A DNA stretch of 64,000 nt. Origin: Siphonodentalium dalli (taxonomy: Eukaryota; Mollusca; Scaphopoda; Gadilida; Siphonodentaliidae). The translations under genes were made by a program, and so were the position numbers. Every line of letters starts with the position of its first letter. Within the stretch, counting starts at the first letter, position 1. Below the pieces are notes generated by a model. It saw only the letters and a list, made by a program, of their open reading frames with translations, ran no database searches and had not been told where the DNA came from. Below, piece by piece: positions 1 through 13,500 of the stretch. The stretch is from NCBI GenBank assembly GCA_032622095.1, contig CP136068.1:555607-619606 (forward strand). The letters run 5' to 3'.

Positions 1-1419
1 GTGGGGATACCTATATATGTGTGTGGTGGGGATACCTATATATGTATGTTGCGGAGCTACCTATATATGTATGTGGTGGGGATACCTATATATGTATGTG
101 GTGGGGATACCTATAGATGTGTGTGGTGGGGATACATATAGATGTGTGTGGTGGGGATACCTATATATGTGTGTGGTGGGGATACCTATATATGTGAGTG
201 GTGGTGATACCTATATATGTGTGTGGTGGGGATACCTATATATGTATGTGGTGGGGATACCTATATATGTGTGTGGTGGGGATACCTATAGATGTGTGTG
301 GTGGGGATACCTATAGATGTGTGTGGTGGGGATACCTATATATGTGTGTGGTGGGGATACATATATATATGTGTGGTGGGGATACCTATAGATGTGTGTG
401 GTGGGGATACCTAAATATGTGTGTGGTGGGGATACCTATATATGTGTGTGGTGGGATACCTATAGATGTGTGTGGTGAGGATACCTATATATGTATATGG
501 TGGTGATACCTATATATGTATGTGGTGGGGATACCTATATATGTATGTGGTGGGGATACCTATATATGTATGCGGTGGGGATACCTATATATGTATGTGG
601 TGGGGATACCTATATATGTATGTGGCGGGGATACCTATAGATGTGTGTGGTGGGGATACCTAAATATGTGTGTGGTGGGGATACCTATATATGTGTGTGG
701 TGAGGATACCTATATATGTGTGTGGTGGGGATACCTATAGATGTGTGTGGTGGGGATACCTATAGATGTGTGTGGTGGGGATACCTATAGATGTGTGTTG
801 TGGGGATACATATATATGTGTGTGGTGGGGATACCTATAGATGTGTGTGGTGGGGATACCTATATATGTGTGTGGTGGGGATACCTATATATGTGTGCGG
901 TGGGGATACCTATAGATGTGTGTGGTGAGGATACCTATATATGTATGTGGTGGTGATACCTATATATGTATGTGGTGGGGATACCTATATATGTATGTGG
1001 TGGGGATACCTATATATGTATGTGGTGGGGATACCTATATATGTGTGTGGTGGGGATACCTATATATGTGTGTGGTGGGGATACCTATATATGTGTGTGG
1101 TGGGGATACCTATATATGTGTGTGGTGGGGATACCTATAGATGTGTGTGGTGGGGATACCTATAGATTTGTGTGGTGGGGATACCTATATATGTGTGTGG
1201 TGGGGATACCTATATATGTGTGTGGTAAGGATACCTATATATGTGTGTGGTGGGGATACCTATATATCTATGTGGCGAGGATACATATATATGTATGTGG
1301 TGGGGATACCTATATATGTGTGTGGCGGTGATACCTATATATGTATGTGGTGGGGATACCTATAGATGTGTGTGGTGGGGATACCTATATATGTGTGTGG
1401 TGGGGATACCTATAGATGT

Positions 1420-2870
1420 GTGTGGTGGGGATACCTATATATGTATGTGGTGGGGATACCTATATATGTGTGTGGTGGTGATACCTATATATGTATGTGG
1501 TGGGGATACCTATAGATGTGTGTGGTGGGGATACCTATATATGTGTGTGGTGGGGATACCTATATATGTATGTGGTGGGATACCTATATATGTATGTGGT
1601 GGGAATACCTATATATGTATGTGGTGGGGATACCTATATATTTGTGTGGTGTGGATAACTATAGATGTGTGTGGTGGGGATACCTATAGATGTATGTGGT
1701 GGGGAGACATATATATGTATGTGGTGGGGAGACATATATATGTGTGTGGTGAGGATACCTATATATGTGTGTAGTGGGGATACCTATATATGTGTGTGGT
1801 GGGGATACCTATATATGTATGTGGCGGAGCTACCTATATATGTATGTGGTGGGGATACCTATATATGTATGTGGTGGGGATACCTATAGATGTGTGTGGT
1901 GGGGATACATATAGATGTGTGTGGTGGGGATACCTATATATGTGTGTGGTGGGGATACCTATAGATGTGAGTGGTGGTGATACCTATATATGTGTGTGGT
2001 GGGGATACCTATATATGTATGTGGTGGGGATACCTATATATGTGTGTGGTGGGGATACCTATAGATGTGTGTGGTGGGGATACCTATAGATGTGTGTGGT
2101 GGGGATACCTATATATATGTGTGGTGGGGATACATATATATATGTGTGGTGGGGATACCTATATATGTATGTGGTGGGGATACCTATATATGTGTGTGGT
2201 GGTGATACCTATATATGTATGTGGTGGGGATACCTATAGATGTGTATGGTGGGGATACCTATATATGTGTGTGGTGGGGATACCTATATATGTATGTGGT
2301 GGGGATACCTATATATGTATGTGGTGGGAATACCTATATATGTATGTGGTGGGGATACCTATATATTTGTGTGGTGTGGATAACTATAGATGTGTGTGGT
2401 GGGGATACCTATAGATGTATGTGGTGGGGAGACCTATATATGTATGTGGTGGGGAGACATATATATGTGTGTGGTGAGGATACCTATATATGTGTGTGGT
2501 GGGGATACCTATATATGTGTGTGGTGGGGATACCTATATATGTATGTGGCGGAGCTACCTATATATGTATGTGGTGGGGATACCTATATATGTATGTGGT
2601 GGGGATACCTATAGATGTGTGTGGTGGGGATACATATAGATGTGTGTGGTGGGGATACCTATATATGTGTGTGGTGGGGATACCTATATATGTGAGTGGT
2701 GGTGATACCTATATATGTGTGTGGTGGGGATACCTATATATGTATGTGGTGGGGATACCTATATATGTGTGTGGTGGGGATACCTATAGATGTGTGTGGT
2801 GGGGATACCTATAGATGTGTGTGGTGGGGATACCTATATATGTGTGTGGTGGGGATACATATATATATGT
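1420..2870. repeat. 725-bp tandem duplication (2 x 29 units)
   Basis: Diagnostic variants repeat at exactly 725 bp. GTGGATAACT is at 1651 and 2376, and GGCGGAGCT at 1823 and 2548. The copies diverge near 2145 and 2870, so the pair is about 1420-2145 and 2146-2870. Edges are uncertain by a unit or two because the crossover lies in near-identical repeats. Confidence 0.75.
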
Positions 2871-4065
2871 GTGGTGGGGATACCTATAGATGTGTGTGGT
2901 GGGGATACCTAAATATGTGTGTGGTGGGGATACCTATATATGTGTGTGGTGGGATACCTATAGATGTGTGTGGTGAGGATACCTATATATGTATATGGTG
3001 GTGATACCTATATATGTATGTGGTGGGGATACCTATATATGTATGTGGTGGGGATACCTATATATGTATGCGGTGGGGATACCTATATATGTATGTGGTG
3101 GGGATACCTATATATGTATGTGGCGGGGATACCTATAGGTGTGTGTGGTGGGGATACCTATATATGTATATGGCGGGGATGCCTATAGATGTATGTGGTG
3201 GGGACACCTATATATGTGTGTGGTGGGGATACCTATATATGTGTGTGGCGGGGATACATATATATGTGTGTGGTGGGGATACTTATATATGTGTGTGGTG
3301 GGGATACCTATAGAGGTATGTGGTGGGGAGACCTATATATGTATGTGGCGGGGATAACTATATATGTATGTGGTGGGGATACCTATATATGTGTGTGGTG
3401 GTGATACCTATATATGTATGTGGTGGTGATACCTATAGATGTGTGTGGTGGCGATACCTATAGATGTGTGTGGCGGGGATACCTATAGATGTGTGTGGTG
3501 GGGATACCTATATATGTATGTGGTGGGGATACATATATATGTGTGTGGTGAGGATACCTATAGATGTGTGTGGTGGTGATACCTATATCTGTGTGTGGTG
3601 GGGATACCTATATATGTATGTGGTGGTGATACCTATATATGTATTTGGCGGGGATACCTATATATTTGTGTGGTGGTGATACCTACAGATGTGTGTGGTG
3701 GGGATACCTATATATGTGTGTGGTGAGGATACCTATATATGTGTGTGGTGGGGATACCTATAGATGTGTGTGGTGGGGATACCTATAGATGTGTGTGGTG
3801 GGGATACCTATAGATGTGTGTGGTGGGGATACATATATATGTGTGTGGTGGGGATACCTATAGATGTGTGTGGTGGGGATACCTATATATGTGTGTGGTG
3901 GGGATACCTATATATGTGTGCGGTGGGGATACCTATAGATGTGTGTGGTGAGGATACCTATATATGTATGTGGTGGTGATACCTATATATGTATGTGGTG
4001 GGGATACCTATATATGTATGTGGTGGGGATACCTATATATGTATGTGGTGGGGATACCTATATAT

Positions 4066-4095
4066 GTGTGTGGTGGGGATGTGGTGGGGATACCT
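4066..4095. repeat. Truncated satellite unit from a 39-bp deletion
   Basis: The sequence runs GTGGGGAT directly into GTGGTGGGGAT at about 4079, leaving a partial unit. The paralogue near 1050-1110 has a full run of units. The offset between the two modules falls from 3023 to 2984 bp across this point, so one unit plus 14 bases was lost. Confidence 0.7.
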
Positions 4096-6350
4096 ATATA
4101 TGTGTGTGGTGGGGATACCTATAGATGTGTGTGGTGGGGATACCTATAGATTTGTGTGGTGGGGATACCTATATATGTGTGTGGTGGGGATACCTATATA
4201 TGTGTGTGGTAAGGATACCTATATATGTGTGTGGTGGGGATACCTATATATCTATGTGGCGAGGATACATATATATGTATCTGGTGGGGATACCTATATA
4301 TGTGTGTGGCGGTGATACCTATATATGTATGTGGTGGGGATACCTATAGATGTGTGTGGTGGGGATACCTATATATGTGTGTGGTGGGGATACCTATAGA
4401 TGTGTGTGGTGGGGATACCTATATATGTATGTGGTGGGGATACCTATATATGTGTGTGGTGGTGATACCTATATATGTATGTGGTGGGGATACCTATAGA
4501 TGTGTGTGGTGGGGATACCTATATATGTGTGTGGTGGGGATACATATATATGTATGTGGTGGGGATACCTATATATGTATGTGGTGGGAATACCTATATA
4601 TGTATGTGGTGGGGATACCTATATATTTGTGTGGTGTGGATAACTATAGATGTGTGTGGTGGGGATACCTATAGATGTATGTGGTGGGGAGACCTATATA
4701 TGTATGTGGTGGGGAGACATATATATGTGTGTGGTGAGGATACCTATATATGTGTGTAGTGGGGATACCTATATATGTGTGTGGTGGGGATACCTATATA
4801 TGTATGTGGCGGAGCTACCTATATATGTATGTGGTGGGGATACCTATATATGTATGTGGTGGGGATACCTATAGATGTGTGTGGTGGGGATACATATAGA
4901 TGTGTGTGGTGGGGATACCTATATATGTGTGTGGTGGGGATACCTATAGATGTGAGTGGTGGTGATACCTATATATGTGTGTGGTGGGGATACCTATATA
5001 TGTATGTGGTGGGGATACCTATATATGTGTGTGGTGGGGATACCTATAGATGTGTGTGGTGGGGATACCTATAGATGTGTGTGGTGGGGATACCTATATA
5101 TATGTGTGGTGGGGATACATATATATATGTGTGGTGGGGATACCTATAGATGTGTGTGGTGGGGATACCTAAATATGTGTGTGGTGGGGATACCTATATA
5201 TGTGTGTGGTGGGGATACCTATAGATGTGTGTGGTGAGGATACCTATATATGTATATGGTGGTGATACCTATATATGTATGTGGTGGGGATACCTATATA
5301 TGTATGTGGTGGGGATACCTATATATATGTGTGGTGGGGATACATATAGATGTGTGTGGTGGGGATACCTATATATGTGTGTGGTGGGGATACCTATATA
5401 TGTGTGTGGTGGGGATACCTGTAGATGTGTGTGGTGGGGATACATATATATGTGTGTGGTGGGGATACCTATATATGTGTGTGGTGGGGATACCTATAGA
5501 TATGTATGGTGGGGATACCTATATATGTATGTGGTGAGGATACCTATATATGTATGTGGTGGGGATACCTATAGATGTATGTGGTGGGGATACCTATATA
5601 TGTATGTGGTGAGGATACCTATATATGTATGTGGTGGGGATACCTATAGATGTGTGTGGTGGGGATACCTATATATGTGTGTGGTGGGGATACCTATATA
5701 TTTGTGTGGTGGGGTTACCTATAGATGTGTGCGGTGTGGATACCTATAGATTTGTGTGGTGGGGATACCTATATATGTGTGTGGTGGGGATACCTATATA
5801 TGTGTGTGGTGGCGATACCTATAGATGTGTGTGGCGGGGATACCTATATATGTGTGTGGTGGGGATACCTATATATGAATGTGGTGGGGATACATATATA
5901 TGTGTGTGGTGAGGATACCTATAGATGTGTGTGGTGGTGATACCTATATCTGTGTGTGGTGGGGATACCTATATATGTATGTGGTGGTGATACCTATATA
6001 TGTATGTTGCGGGGATACCTATATATGTGTGTGGTGGTGATACCTACAGATGTGTGTGGTGGGGATACCTATATATGTGTGTGGTGAGGATACCTATATA
6101 TGTGTGTGGTGGGGATACCTATAGATGTGTGTGGTGGGGATACCTATAGATGTGTGTGGTGAGGATACCTATATATGTGTGTGGTGGAGATACCTATAGA
6201 TGTGTGTGGTGGGGATACATATAGATGTGTGTGGTGGGGATACCTATATATGTGTGTGGTGGGGATACCTATATATGTATGTGGTGGTGATACCTATAGA
6301 TGTATGTGGTGGGGATACCTATATATGTGTGTGGCGGTGATACATATAGA

Positions 6351-6450
6351 TGTGTAAGGTGGGGATAACTATATATGTGTATTGAGGGGATACCTATAGA
6401 TGTGTAAGGTGGGGATAACTATATATGTGTATTGAGGGGATACCTATAGA
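6351..6450. repeat. Perfect 50-bp dimer duplication with divergent units
   Basis: Bases 6351-6400 and 6401-6450 are identical. Each holds two unusual units, one with TGTAAGGTGGGGATAACT and one with GTGTATTGAGGGG, neither of which I saw elsewhere in the window. Identity between copies combined with strong divergence from the consensus implies recent slippage of two diverged units. Confidence 0.9.
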
Positions 6451-6510
6451 TGTATGTGGTGGGGATACCGATATATGTGTGTGGTGGGGATACCTATAGA
6501 TGTGTGTGGT

Positions 6511-6610
6511 GGTGATACATATAGATGTTTGTGGTGGGTATACCTATAGATGTATGTGGTGGTGATACATATAGATGTTTGTGGTGGGTATACCTATAGA
6601 TGTATGTGGT
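6511..6610. repeat. Perfect 50-bp dimer duplication, second instance
   Basis: Bases 6511-6560 and 6561-6610 are identical and carry GATGTTTGTGGTGGGTATACC, a combination I saw only here. Together with the pair at 6351-6450 this makes 6.35-6.61 kb the most divergent part of the first half of the array. Confidence 0.9.
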
Positions 6611-9600
6611 GGGGATACTTATATATGTATGTGGTGGGGATACATATATATGTGTGTGGTGGGGATACCTATAGATGTATGTGGTGGGGATACCTATATA
6701 TTTATGTGGTGGGGATACCTATAGATGTATGTGGTGGGGATACCTATATATGTATGTGGTGGGGATACCTATATACGTGTGTGGTGGGGAGACCTATATA
6801 TGTATGTGGTGGGGCGACCTATATATGTATGTGGTGGGGATATCTATAGATGTATGTGGTGGGGATACCTATATATGTATGTGGTGTTGATACCTATAGA
6901 TGTATGTGGTGGTGATACCTATATATGTATGTGGTGGGGATACCTATAGATGTGTGGTGGGGATACCTATAGATGTATGTGGTGGGGATACCTATAGATG
7001 TGTGTGGCGGGGATACATATATATGTGCGTGGCGGGGATACCTATATATGTATGCGGCGGGGATACCTATATATGTGTGTGGTGGGGATACCTATATATG
7101 TATGTGGTGGGGATACCTATATATGTGTGTGGTGGGGATACCTATATATGTATGTGGTGGGGATACCTATATATGTATGTGGCGGGGATACATATATACG
7201 TGTGTGGTGGGGATACCTATATATGTATGTGGTGGTGATACCTATATATGTATGTGGTGGGGATACCTATATATGTGTGTGGTGGGGATATCTATAGATG
7301 TTTGTGGCGGGGAGACCTATATATGTATGTGGTGGGGATACCTAAATATGTGTGTGGTGGGAATATCTATATATGTATGCGGTGGGGATACCTATATATG
7401 TATGTGGTGGGGATACCTATATATGTATGTGGCGGGGATACCTATAGATGTGTGTGGTGGGGATACCTATATATGTATATGGCGGGGATGCCTATAGATG
7501 TATGTGGTGGGGACACCTATATATGTATGTGGTGGGGATACCTATATATGTGTGTGGCGGGGATACATATATATGTGTGTGGTGGGGATACTTATATATG
7601 TGTGTGGTGGTGATACCTATAGAGGTATGTGGTGGGGAGACCTATATATGTATGTGGCGGGGATAACTATATATGTATGTGGTGGGGATACCTATATATG
7701 TGTGTGGTGGTGATACCTATATATGTATGTGGTGGTGATACCTATATATGTATGTGGTGGTGATACCTATATATGTTTGTGGTGGGGATACCTATAGATG
7801 TGTGTGGCGGGGATACCTATAGATGTATGTGGTGGTGATACCTATATATGTATGTGGTGGGGATACCTATAGATGTGTGTGGTGGCGATACCTATAGATG
7901 TGTGTGGCGGGGATACCTATAGATGTGTGTGGTGGGGATACCTATATATGTATGTGGTGGGGATACATATATATGTGTGTGGTGATGATACCTATAGATG
8001 TGTGTGGTGGTGATACCTATATCTGTGTGTGGTGGGGATACCTATATATGTATGTGGTGGTGATACCTATATACGTATGTGGCGGGGATACCTATATATG
8101 TGTGTGGTGGTGATACCTACAGATGTGTGTGGTGGGGATACCTATATATGTGTGTGGTGAGGATACCTATATATGTATGTGGTGGGGATACCTATAGATG
8201 TATGTGATGGGGATACTTATATATGTATGTGGTGGGGATACATATATATGTGTGTGGTGGGGATACCTATAGATGTATGTGGTGGGGATACCTATATATT
8301 TATGTGGTGGGGATACCTATAGATGTATGTGGTGGGGATACCTATATATGTATTTGGTGGGGATACCTATATGTGTGTGTGGTGGGGATACCTATAGATG
8401 TATGTGGTGGGATACCTATATATGTGTGTGGTGGGGATACATATAGATGTATGTGGTGGGATACCTATATATGTATGTGGTGGGGATACCTATATATGTA
8501 TGTGGTGGGGATACCTATATATGTTTGTGGTGGGGATACCTAAAGATGTATGTGGTGGGGATACCTATATTTGCATGTGGTGGGGATACCTATAGAAGTA
8601 TGTGGTGGTGATACCTATATATGTATGTGGTGGGGATACCTATAGATGTGTGGTGGGATACCTATAGATGTATGTGGTGGGGATACCTATAGATGTGTGT
8701 GGCGGGGATACATATATATGTGTGTGGCGGGGATACCTATATATGTGTGTGGTGGGGATACCTATATATGTGTGTGGTGGGGATACCTATATATGTATGT
8801 GGTGGGGATACCTATATATGTGTGTGGTGGGGATACCTATATATGTATGTGGTGGGGATACCTATATATGTATGTGGCGGGGATACCTATATACGTGTGT
8901 GGTGGGGATACCTATATATGTATGTGGTGGGGATACCTATATATGTATGTGGTGGGGATACCTATATACGTGTGTGGTGGGGAGACCTATATATGTATGT
9001 GGTGGGGAGACCTATATATGTATGTGGTGGGGATAAATATAGATGTATGTGGTGGGGAGACCTATATATGTATGTGGTGTTGATACCTATAGATGTATGT
9101 GGTGGTGATACCTATATATGTATGTGGTGGGGATAAATATAGATGTATGTGGTGGGGAGACCTATATATGTATGTGGCGGGGATACCGATAGATGTGTGT
9201 GGTGGGGATACCTACATATGTATATGGCGGGGATGCCTATAGATGTACGTGGTGGGGACACCTATATATGTATGTGGTGGGGATACCTATATATGTGTGT
9301 GGCGGGGATACATATATATGTGTGTGGTGGGGATACTTATATATGTGTGTGGTGGGGATACCTATAGAGGTATGTGGTGGGGAGACCTATATATGTATGT
9401 GGCGGGAATAACTATATATGTATGTGGTGGGGATACCTATATATGTGTGTGGTGGTGATACCTATATATGTATGTGGTGGTGATACCTATATATGTATGT
9501 GGTGGTGATACCTATATATGTATGTGGTGGGGATACCTATAGATGTGTGTGGCGGGGATAGCTATAGATGTATGTGCTGGTGATACCTATATATGTATGT

Positions 9601-10540
9601 GGTGGGGATACCTATAGATGTGTGTGGTGGCGATACCTATAGATGTGTGTGGCGGGGATACCTATAGATGTGTGTGGTGGGGATACCTATATATGTATGT
9701 GGTGGGGATACATATATATGTGTGTGGTGAGGATACCTATAGATGTGTGTGGTGGTGATACCTATATCTGTGTGTGGTGGGGATACCTATATATGTATGT
9801 GGTGGTGATACCTATATATGTATGTGGCGGGGATACCTATATATTTGTGTGGTGGTGATACCTACAGATGTGTGTGGTGGGGATACCTATATATGTGTGT
9901 GGTGAGGATACCTATATATGTGTGTGGTGGGGATACCTATATATGTGTGTGGTGGGGATACCTATATATGTGTGTGGTGGGGATACCTATAGATGTGTGT
10001 GGTGGGGATACCTATATATGTGTGTGTTGGGGATACCTATATATGTGTGTGTTGGGGATACCTATATATGTGTGCGGTGGGGATACCTATAGATGTGTGT
10101 GGTGAGGATACCTATATATGTATGTGGTGGTTATACCTATATATGTATGTGGTGGGGATACCTATATATGTATGTGGTGGGGATACCTATATATGTATGT
10201 GGTGGGGATACCTATATATGTGTGTGGTGGGGATACCTATATATGTGTGTGGTGGGGATACCTATATATGTGTGTGGTGGGGATACCTATATATGTGTGT
10301 GGTGGGGATACCTATAGATGTGTGTGGTGGGGATACCTATAGATTTGTGTGGTGGGGATACCTATATATGTGTGTGGTGGGGATACCTATATATGTGTGT
10401 GGTGAGGATACCTATATATGTGTGTGGTGGGGATACCTATATATCTATGTGGCGAGGATACATATATATGTATGTGGTGGGGATACCTATATATGTGTGT
10501 GGCGGTGATACCTATATATGCATGTGGTGGGGATACCTAT

Positions 10541-13500
10541 AGATGTGTGTGGTGGGGATACCTATATATGTGTGTGGTGGGGATACCTATAGATGTGTGT
10601 GGTGGGGATACCTATATATGTATGTGGTGGGGATACCTATATATGTGTGTGGTGGTGATACCTATATATGTATGTGGTGGGGATACCTATAGATGTGTGT
10701 GGTGGGGATACCTATATATGTGTGTGGTGGGGATACCTATATATGTATGTGGTGGGGATACCTATATATGTATGTGGTGGGAATACCTATATATGTATGT
10801 GGTGGGGATACCTATATATTTGTGTGGTGTGGATAACTATAGATGTGTGTGGTGGGGATACCTATAGATGTATGTGGTGGGGAGACCTATATATGTATGT
10901 GGTGGGGAGACATATATATGTGTGTGGTGAGGATACCTATATATGTGTGTAGTGGGGATACCTATATATGTGTGTGGTGGGGATACCTATATATGTATGT
11001 GGCGGAGCTCCCTATATATGTATGTGGTGGGGATACCTATATATGTATGTGGTGGGGATACCTATAGATGTGTGTGGTGGGGATACATATAGATGTGTGT
11101 GGTGGGGATACCTATATATGTGTGTGGTGGGGATACCTATAGATGTGAGTGGTGGTGATACCTATATATATGTGTGGTGGGGATACCTATATATGTATGT
11201 GGTGGGGATACCTATATATGTGTGTGGTGGGGATACCTATAGATGTGTGTGGTGGGGATACCTATAGATGTGTGTGGTGGGGATACCTATATATGTGTGT
11301 GGTGGGGATACATATATATGTGTGTGGTGGGGATACCTATAGATGTGTGTGGTGGGGATACCTAAATATGTGTGTGGTGGGGATACCTATATATGTGTGT
11401 GGTGGGGATACCTATAGATGTGTGTGGTGAGGATACCTATATATGTATATGGTGGTGACACCTATATATGTATGTGGTGGGGATACCTATATATGTATGT
11501 GGTGGGGATACCTATATATATGTGTGGTGGGGATACATATAGATGTGTGTGGTGGGGATACCTATATATGTGTGTGGTGGGGATACCTATATATATGTGT
11601 GGTGGGGATACCTATAGATGTGTGTGGTGGGGATACCTATATATGTGTGTGGTGGGGATACCTATATATGTATGTGGTGGTGATACCTATATATGTATGT
11701 GGTGGGGATACCTATATATGTGTGTGTTGGGGATATCTATAGATGTTTGTGGCGGGGAGACCTATATATGTATGTGGTGGGGATACCTAAATATGTGTGT
11801 GGTGGGAATATCTATATATGTATGCGGTGGGGATACCTATATATGTATGTGGTGGGGATACCTATATATGTATGTGGCGGGGATACCTATAGATGTGTGT
11901 GGTGGGGATACCTATATATGTATATGGCGGGGATACCTAAATATGTGTGTGGTGGGAATATCTATATATGTATGCGGTGGGGATACCTATATATGTATGT
12001 GGTGGGGATACCTATATATGTATGTGGCGGGGATACCTATAGATGTGTGTGGTGGGGATACCTATATATGTATATGGCGGGGATGCCTATAGATGTATGT
12101 GGTGGGGACACCTATATATGTATGTGGTGGGGATACCTATATATGTATGTGGCGGGGATACCTATATATGTGTGTGGTGGGGATACCTATATATGTATGT
12201 GGTGGGGATACCTATATATGTGTGTGGTGGGGATACCTATATATGTATGTGGTGGGGATACCTATATATGTATGTGGCGGGGATACCTATATACGTGTGT
12301 GGTGGGGATACCTATATATGTATGTGGTGGTGATACCTATATATGTATGTGGTGGGGATACCTATATATGTGTGTGGTGGGGATATCTATAGATGTTTGT
12401 GGCGGGGAGATCTATATATGTATGTGGTGGGGATACCTAAATATGTGTGTGGTGGGAATATCTATATATGTATGCGGTGGGGATACCTATATATGTATGT
12501 GGTGGGGATACCTATATATGTATGTGGCGGGGATACCTATAGATGTGTGTGGTGGGGATACCTATATATGTATATGGCGGGGATGCCTATAGATGTATGT
12601 GGTGGGGACACCTATATATGTATGTGGTGGGGATACCTATATATGTGTGTGGCGGGGATACATATATATGTGTGTGGTGGGGATACTTATATATGTGTGT
12701 GATGGGGATACCTATAGAGGTATGTGGTGGGGAGACCCATATATGTATGTGGCGGGGATAACTATATATGTATGTGGTGGGGATACCTATATATGTGTGT
12801 GGTGGTGATACCTATATATGTATGTGGTGGTGATACCTATATATGTATGTGGTGGTGATACCTATATATGTTTGTGGTGGGGATACCTATAGATGTGTGT
12901 GGCGGGGATACCTATAGATGTATGTGGTGGTGATACCTATATATGTATGTGGTGGGGATACCTATAGATGTGTGTGGTGGCGATACCTATAGATGTGTGT
13001 GGCGGGGATACCTATAGATGTGTGGTGTGGGGATACCTATATATGTATGTGGTGGGGATACATATATATGTGTGTGGTGAGGATACCTATAGATGTGTGT
13101 GGTGGTGATACCTATATCTGTGTGTGGTGGGGATACCTATATATGTATGTGGTGGTGATACCTATATATGTATGTGGCGGGGATACCTATATATGTGTGT
13201 GGTGGTGATACCTACAGATGTGTGTGGTGGGGATACCTATATATGTGTGTGGTGGGGATACCTATAGATGTGTGTGGTGGGGATACCTATATATGTATGT
13301 GGTGGGGATACCTATATATGTGTGTGGTGGTGATACCTATATATGTATGTGGTGGTGATACCTATATATGTATGTGGTGGTGATACCTATATATGTTTGT
13401 GGTGGGGATACCTATAGATGTGTGTGGCGGGGATACCTATAGATGTATGTGGTGGTGATACCTATATATGTATGTGGTGGGGATACCTATAGATGTGTGT

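Larger units (their letters stand above)
741..4759. repeat. Type A module pair, offset about 3.0 kb
   Basis: The segment 741-1774 returns at 3764-4759 with the same order of rare variants (TAAGGATACC, CTATGTGGCGAGG, GTGGATAACT). The offset is 3023 bp before and 2984 bp after a 39-bp loss near 4079. Type A landmarks (GTGGATAACT) also occur at 10829, 14029 and 21699. The first part of the window therefore alternates A modules with type B modules. Confidence 0.7.
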
